Made by a program: the position numbers and the translations under genes | Notes under the pieces: generated by a model | Told to the model about the DNA's origin: nothing | Seen by the model: only the letters and a program-made list of their open reading frames with translations | Databases searched by the model: none | NCBI GenBank assembly: GCA_036345935.2 | Contig: JADWOT020000001.1 | Span: forward strand, 31,377,062 to 31,441,061 | Reading direction: 5' to 3' | DNA length: 64,000 nt | From: Taenia hydatigena | Taxonomy: Eukaryota; Platyhelminthes; Cestoda; Cyclophyllidea; Taeniidae | Shown here: piece by piece, positions 58,601-64,000 of the stretch | Numbering within the stretch: the first letter of the stretch is position 1 | Layout of the letters: the number at the start of each line of letters is the position of its first letter

Positions 58601-60397
58601 ACTCTTCAGGGAAGGACGTGGGATGAATACGTGACTGTGAAAATAAGTTAGCAGAAAGGCATATCGTGGGAGTCTTTGACGTCGCACTGGTCCGCATCGC
58701 CACAATATGACATTAACTAAAAAAGGGAGAAGATTGTGCTTCCATGTCTGGGTAGACGTTGGTCCATTCATTGTTTGGATGTACTAGTAACATTCACTCT
58801 CTCTCACTAGTCGGAATTCCAAGATGGATATTCCGGATATTTGACATTAGATTCTACTTCTCACTTTAGTCCTCAGTAAAACGGACTGTTTAAAGGTAAC
58901 CTTAGGGAGTTGGGTGAATCGGAAGAGATACACCTCCTTCTTTAGTCCGAAGAGGATGCCAGAGCCTCAGGGGATGGGAGCTGAGTGCTCTTTTCATAGC
59001 AGCAGGGTGTAATTAACGAGTGCTCCTCGACCTCTTGTGGGGGTTGACTGTAGTTGCACTCTTCTATAGAGAGCCAAGTACGCCTCTCAAGTGAGGCTAG
59101 GGTTGAAGGCGAATATGCAGGCCTATGGTTTATTTTGGGCAGGATCAGGCGTACAAGCCCATGGTGCAATATGTAAAGTTGACGTAGATGTGTAACACCT
59201 CTTCGTAGGCTTGTTGGAGTCGTCGAAAATTAACAATTTCTCTGCAACAACGACGACCGACGACGACCGATGAGCCAGCCATATAGCCCTTCCAACACTT
59301 CGGTGACTTGATGATGAAGTCAGACAACGAATGCATCTGCGAGACGTCTTTCCGTGCCTATCTGCCAGTCAGTCAGCTTGCTTATTTACTTCCATGGAAG
59401 GACAGGTGCGTGTGCGGCTTATGACTGAACTAACCAGACTGTGGGAAGGAGACCACAACATGACCAGAAAGTTTCTTGCTAAGTGTGGTGCGCTTTGTGC
59501 GGCACATGCAGTTTTCTGTCTTCAATAAAAGAGGGTAAATAGGCAGATGCTTAGAAGTTGCACTAAGTACTGCAGCTCATCGATTGTAGCGGTTGCGGCG
59601 TCCACTTGTTCCCCTCTTCAAGAAGTCCGGCTCCCTCTGCCCTCCCTTCTCCTACTCATTCATCCAATCAGTTCTTTTAGTTCAAAACCCATGTTCTTAG
59701 CTCTCATTTGAGCATTCAACAGCATTTACATTCAAGGCCCTCATGCTACTCATCTCCATCTCCCTTAAGTACACGCTACCCATTTATCTTCTGACCCGTT
59801 AGACTAACCCAATTATCTTGTTAACTAACTATCTCAAACAGTGGTAACTCAGAGGGAGGCGAAGGCACCTACTCACAGCAGTAGAATCTGAGGAGCGAGG
59901 AAGTGGAAAAAATTCCCCTAATCTGTTCTTTTTAGTTCCTTATCTCCCTAGTGGGTCCTAACACCACGAAAATTGAGAAAACTCGCTTCGTACCCTTGAA
60001 CAGTCAAGTCTATTGATACTTGCCCATCGTATTGCTAAGCACGAGACTGGAACCTCGTATCTCGGTCGGCTGATGCCATAACTAGACTTGTGGGCAGTAA
60101 GACATCGCACGCCTTAAGGCATGAGTTCCTACCAGGTCGCCTCGCAGGGTTTAAGCGCATCATGAGAAGCTTCTTGCGATCCCGTTGGCGTCTTGCAGTT
60201 GCTCACAGCTCTCAATTAGGGGAAAGTAATGTGTGTTATCGGTTGCTTTGTTCAGTCATCGCTTAGAAACGTTCACTGACAGCTGCCACCGTACATACCA
60301 GCCATAGCCTTGTGCACTCATTCTCGTCTAAATGAAGAATATGGCTCATTTGGTTTGACAGTATCACAAACGAATGAAAAGTGGGTCAACCGGTTTG
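55601..60397 (-). repeat. Family P, most complete inverted copy
   Basis: In order on the plus strand: I near 55,930-56,150, H 56,150-56,630, G 56,640-56,950 (FGDFAKTLSEDELVCVAFF open on plus), F 56,960-57,330, E 57,430-57,960, D 57,960-58,390, C 58,400-58,740, A 58,930-59,230, B 59,310-59,660 and the leading block 59,680-60,397. Block B here is open: LFTSMEGQVRVRLMTELTRL. It stops in mid-block at 60,397 and the expected continuation is found at 62,836. Confidence 0.65.
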
Positions 60398-62835
60398 TCT
60401 TCCTCTGTCGCTTCTGTCTATGATCGCTCATTGTTGTACCCATCCGCTCCGAAAGGACCCTTCTAGAGGAACGCTAGAGACAGCATTGATTAGAACTAGG
60501 GACTCGATGCATTAAGCTGCTGTGACTGCCGAAATTCCAGCGAATCCCAAGTATACTGACAATCACTCAAAGGTGGAAAGCAATTAGCCACCATCAATAC
60601 ACGCAACAGACATCGTCCGAAGCACAGACTCCCACCCAGACGTCTCCGTTACTGTCGTCGATGCGACCGACTTGCAGTGCTTTGTCAAGCGTTGTGTGAA
60701 AACATCACAGTGGTCATTTAAATATTATCACTTGTGCTTGCGATTAGTCGATGCGAAACCAACTAACTAACCAATGGGCGTGACTGTGGCTAGAGGTCAA
60801 AGTCTTTCCTCTACGTTCTGTTTTCCATTTTGATGTGAAATCAGATAAAGGTAGATGCAATACCTTAATAACCGGACTTGATGGCCACCTTTCCCTTTCC
60901 CCACTAGTCAGTGGCAAAGTGGTCCCTTTCTGGCAGCTCTTTTGTATGGCATCAGCAACAGCGGTGCAACACGACAGGGCAAGCTGACGAGGTCGAGATC
61001 ACTCCAAAACAACATCCCATCAGCGTCAGCCAGTGTGGTGACTACTGCGTCCTCTTCCATTGTGATTTGTCCTTCGGACAATGGAATACCATTTGGCCTT
61101 CTACCATCCTGTGGTAGTTGCCATGAGGAGAAGGCTAAAACAATGAGTTGTAGCCATTGAGCCACGGATTGTGCTAGATTTACGAGCTTAATCCCTTCAT
61201 TTACGCGAATGCAATGCACTTAGCACCTCTGATTCCCAAGCAATATTTAAACACCACACGCGCACAAACGAATCCCAAAATCAAACAGCTTAACAAATGG
61301 AACTCAGCATCCTCACACTTTCAACCTTATAAATACGGAACAATACCTCGCCCTCCTTCTCATCCTCACAACCACTCTTAAAAGTCAACTCCTCACAAAT
61401 TCGACCTTTTGATTTGATTACCTATGCAACAACAATCGATTTGTCAGCCGCATCGTCGCGAACTTCACATTTCGCTGGTGTGATTTCGACGTTGTGGGAC
61501 AAAGAAATGGTCTACGCAACATTTCTGCTTGCGTACGCGACCTTTGCATTGCTAGATTAAAGCAGCACAATAAGCTTCACTCTCTTTTCACTTGGCCAAC
61601 AATAACACAACCTCGTGCATGGTTCTGCATGTGGGAATTGTTTAATGCATTCGAACCATTGTCAACCGTAGGCGTGCCCAGTTCGCTAATAAATTCGCAG
61701 CTTTGTACATCTGATAAGGAGGAAAGGTGATCCGAGGGAGCGCCACCAGTGCTCAGTTGGAGTAGAGGCGAGACTGTGCAGACGCCATCAACAGAAGCTG
61801 CCGTCGGCCTCAGTGGACCAAAATGCTACTAGCTTTGCAACGTCATCTCTTTCTCATCGACCCACATTGATGATGCTGTTCCCATAGCAATTGCATTTAG
61901 TCAACCTGAACTTAGAAAGGCCGACCCATCTTCAGCAGCTATCCACAATAGCAAACATCATGATTGGGTAATGTAAAAATTAATTTGCCAAACGAAATGC
62001 TTCAAATGGCAGCACTACAACAGCTAATACACATACGAACTTGGTAGCCCTTTTGTTCGTCCATAACAACGATTCAATGCGCGAAATCGCCATAACCGCA
62101 CGAGGAGACGTTGAGCCAGCAGAAATGTCTGTCAAAGCACCGCATCGTCACCTTAGAGCGAGGCGTCAATTGTGGTCATGGAAACGACAATTAAAAACAA
62201 GGGATGATTTGTGTGATAAGAGTAACGCCTCTAAAAACACAATTAATTCAATTTTACGCTCGTATTAAATTTCGCGAGATCGCAACAGTGGGTTAGCGAT
62301 GCCACGCGTAATGGCAAATGCAACAATACATATTTTAGTGCGAATATTTTAAGCACCGAATTTATATTTAACAGAGATTGTGATGTGCATACTAAGAGTT
62401 GCTTTGGCCATTGAAATGTGGTACTGCTAAAAGCGAGTTATTTGATCCCACATTTTTTATCTGACACCTTGCATTGGCCCAGTGAAGTAAACTCATATCC
62501 TGACTTCTCACGGCAAGGTGGAAAGCATTGCGTGGAAACGATATTGTGAATGGGTCTACTCATCCATCTCCAGACCTGTTCGCTTTCGTTACCGGGTCGT
62601 AGCAATTATGTTGCGCTGTGAGTAAATAGCCAAGGCGACATTGAAATGAATGAATGGGTGGACGTGGTGGATCAAGGTGGGTGACTACTTGGTCCAAATA
62701 AAGGATAACATGCTACTAGTGAGTCACACAAGTGGCGAATTTCCAAAGATACTTCATCCCCAACTGGCCTTCACATAAATTTTAGATAACTGGCAGGCCT
62801 TTGCATTCATCGCTTAATGAAATGATGACGAATGC
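60398..62835. other. 2.4 kb of unlike sequence interrupting family P
   Basis: Flanked by two similar stretches of about 75-80 bases (60,325-60,397 and 62,836-62,916; CACTCATTCTCGTCTAAAT...GGTTTGAC). Inside, 60,930-61,130 (-) is block E2 (LSEGQITMEEDAVV then ADADGMLFWSDLDLV). 61,326-61,333 is TATAAATA. 62,710-62,760 resembles 8,230-8,285. No other coding signal is recognised between 61,340 and 62,700. Confidence 0.45.
61326..61333 (+). promoter_or_regulatory. Possible TATA box
   Basis: TATAAATA in a C/A-rich context. Downstream there are only short frames (for example MVYATFLLAYATFALLD ending in TAA near 61,558), so no gene can be assigned. Confidence 0.2.
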
Positions 62836-63140
62836 ACTCATTCTCGTCTAAATAAAGAATATGGATCCTTTGGTTTGACGGTACCACAAACGAATGTAAA
62901 GTGGATCAACCGGTCAACGCGTGGTGGATGCGTTGAAGTGTGAGTGGGCCACATGTAGGCCTGACCTGAAACTTTGCAGTCATAATGTGTGAATACATAA
63001 CGATGGGGTTGGAGGCATGCGAAAAGTGCAAGTTCGCTGACAACTCCTGCATCGTGACCGGGTAATCATCCAGTGCAAATAAATTGCGAAATATTGATAG
63101 CACAATCTACTGAAACCTCTTTTATACGGTCTTTATCCGA
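62836..63140 (-). repeat. Family P leading block, continuation after the interruption
   Basis: Reverse-complement of 15,780-15,990 and 40,620-40,830, parallel to 11,905-12,190 (GTGTGAATACATAACGATGG, CTGACAACTC.TG.ATCGTGAC). The minus-strand frame ELSANLHFSHASNPIVMYSH is shared with the copies at 12.1 and 40.6 kb. Confidence 0.6.
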
Positions 63141-63500
63141 ATGGAGGGAACGCGTTGCCAAATGCTCCCTCCTCTCCAGCTACAAATCGCGTCACCCCAT
63201 TTTCTCCCATGTCTCTTCTTTGACCGTTTGCTCTCCTCACCTCACTCTCACTACATGACCACAAAATGCACATCAAATTCAATTAAGAGTCGAAAGGAGG
63301 CTTTTATTAAGCACAGCATCATTCACTGGATTCGTTACATTCGATCCATGCTCGCAACAGCGACTCATATCGCCTTCCGAACAACTCGCTGCCACGCACA
63401 AAAAGCTCAAGTCTTTGTCTTTGCTCTTACGAGCAATAAGCCAACCAGATCGCTACCCTCACGTAAAGACATTGTAGAAAGAAAGTTGCTGTTCTAGTTC
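63141..63500 (+). repeat. Family L repeat, copy 2
   Basis: Reverse-complement partner of 39,180-39,670. It follows the family P leading block directly. The open plus-strand frame here differs in sequence from the long frame of copy 1, which argues against a conserved protein. Confidence 0.5.
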
Positions 63501-63880
63501 GTTCTCCCTAGGCGAGCGTCGCACTGCTTAAATAATGGAACGTAATCAACTTGGAGCTTGCAGGTTCAGCCTCTTCGCAATCTGAGCTCATTGTCGAACA
63601 CCATCAATTTTGCCAAAACGTGAGTTTTTCGTGGTAAAGTAGCAAAGCAGACACAAGCAAAAGTTTTGTAAATTTGATATGAAATTCTTATCCACCTCCC
63701 ACTTTGATTACTTTCACAACTTCGCACTATAAAGATAATCGAAGTAGAAAGTTGGCGAGAATTTTACGTCACATCTTTAGACCTTTAACTGCGATTGTGT
63801 TGATGTTTCGCCACAATATCTCTTAGTTCTTCGGGTATACTCATCTATCAGTTCTAATCCACCCATCTACAATGAGAAAC
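63501..63880 (+). promoter_or_regulatory. Candidate promoter region near the window end
   Basis: CACTATAAAGAT at about 63,726-63,737 is TATA-like. No repeat match is seen. It lies about 150 bases ahead of the small candidate first exon. Confidence 0.25.
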
Positions 63881-63881
63881 A

Positions 63882-63977
63882 TCATTGCTAGCATCTTGGT
63901 CATGAAGACACCAAGGTCCCAAGGGGTGACATCAACGCCTCCAGAGAACATGGACACTGTAATGGGGTAAGCAGCGA
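63882..63977 (+). other. Candidate first exon running off the window
   Basis: ATG at 63,882 opens MRNIIASILVMKTPRSQG and continues with a TPPENMDTVMG ending at a donor-like ATGGG|GTAAGC near 63,968. The N-terminus is mildly hydrophobic but is not a clear signal peptide. There is no family match, and support is only ATG plus donor plus TATA. Confidence 0.2.
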
Positions 63978-64000
63978 TAGGAACTAATCATTTGAGCAGT

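Noticed and set aside
5000..63500. Families P and Q considered as LINE or LTR retrotransposons
   Set aside because: I looked for the YxDD reverse-transcriptase box, protease, RNase H and integrase motifs in the translated frames and saw none. No long terminal repeats or poly(A) tails flank the copies.
1..64000. CRISPR arrays, rRNA, prokaryotic operons or viral genes
   Set aside because: No regularly spaced short repeats, no rRNA-like conserved strings, no Shine-Dalgarno-led gene chains and no viral hallmark motifs were seen.

Overview
This is eukaryotic nuclear DNA, gene-poor and repeat-dense, with none of the tight gene packing of a bacterium. Open frames are short. The credible coding pieces are exon-sized or single small genes with TATA boxes, splice-site-like borders and polyadenylation signals. 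The best taxonomic hint is a two-exon piece near 3 kb on the minus strand: a fibronectin type III domain followed by a Thr/Ser-rich stalk and a hydrophobic C-terminal tail. That layout resembles the oncosphere host-protective antigens (EG95/45W type) of tapeworms. A flatworm, perhaps a cestode with a large genome, is my best guess (about 50%), and it rests on protein layout only.

Layout. At 0.8-1.3 kb (+) is the last RNA-recognition motif of an RBM19/Mrd1-like ribosome-biogenesis protein, with a one-base frame break. At 2.8-3.6 kb (-) is the FnIII plus membrane-tail gene piece. Most of 5-33 kb and 38-63.5 kb is a mosaic of diverged copies, in both orientations, of two long unclassified repeat families. 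Family P is a composite of up to about 6 kb, with fullest copies at 40.3-46.6 kb (+) and 56-63 kb (-). Family Q is best seen as an inverted pair, 25.8-28.0 kb and 52.9-55.2 kb. Shorter families (K, L, N) recur two to four times. A separate 1.5 kb segment (family X) is duplicated in direct orientation at 19.8-21.3 and 50.4-51.9 kb and carries exon-like pieces of an unidentified gene. I saw no reverse transcriptase, integrase or transposase motif, so the repeats stay unclassified. Several blocks keep the same reading frame in several copies, which suggests descent from coding sequence.

The most interesting part is a largely repeat-free island at 34.1-37.7 kb. It carries a small apparently intronless gene (36,666-37,010, +) with TATA box and poly(A) signal. 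It encodes a 114-residue secreted preproprotein: signal peptide, cysteine-free acidic propiece, dibasic site, then a strongly cationic amphipathic helix with a hydrophobic tail. This is the architecture of an antimicrobial or host-defence peptide precursor. About 1.5 kb away, in divergent orientation, lies a decayed paralogue (34,800-35,180, -) that aligns with it through the promoter, the signal peptide and the helix, but has lost its TATA box, start codon and frame. This points to a small birth-and-death peptide family, apparently undescribed, with one intact member here.

The gene pieces do not form an operon or pathway. They are islands in a repeat-driven, rearranged region.
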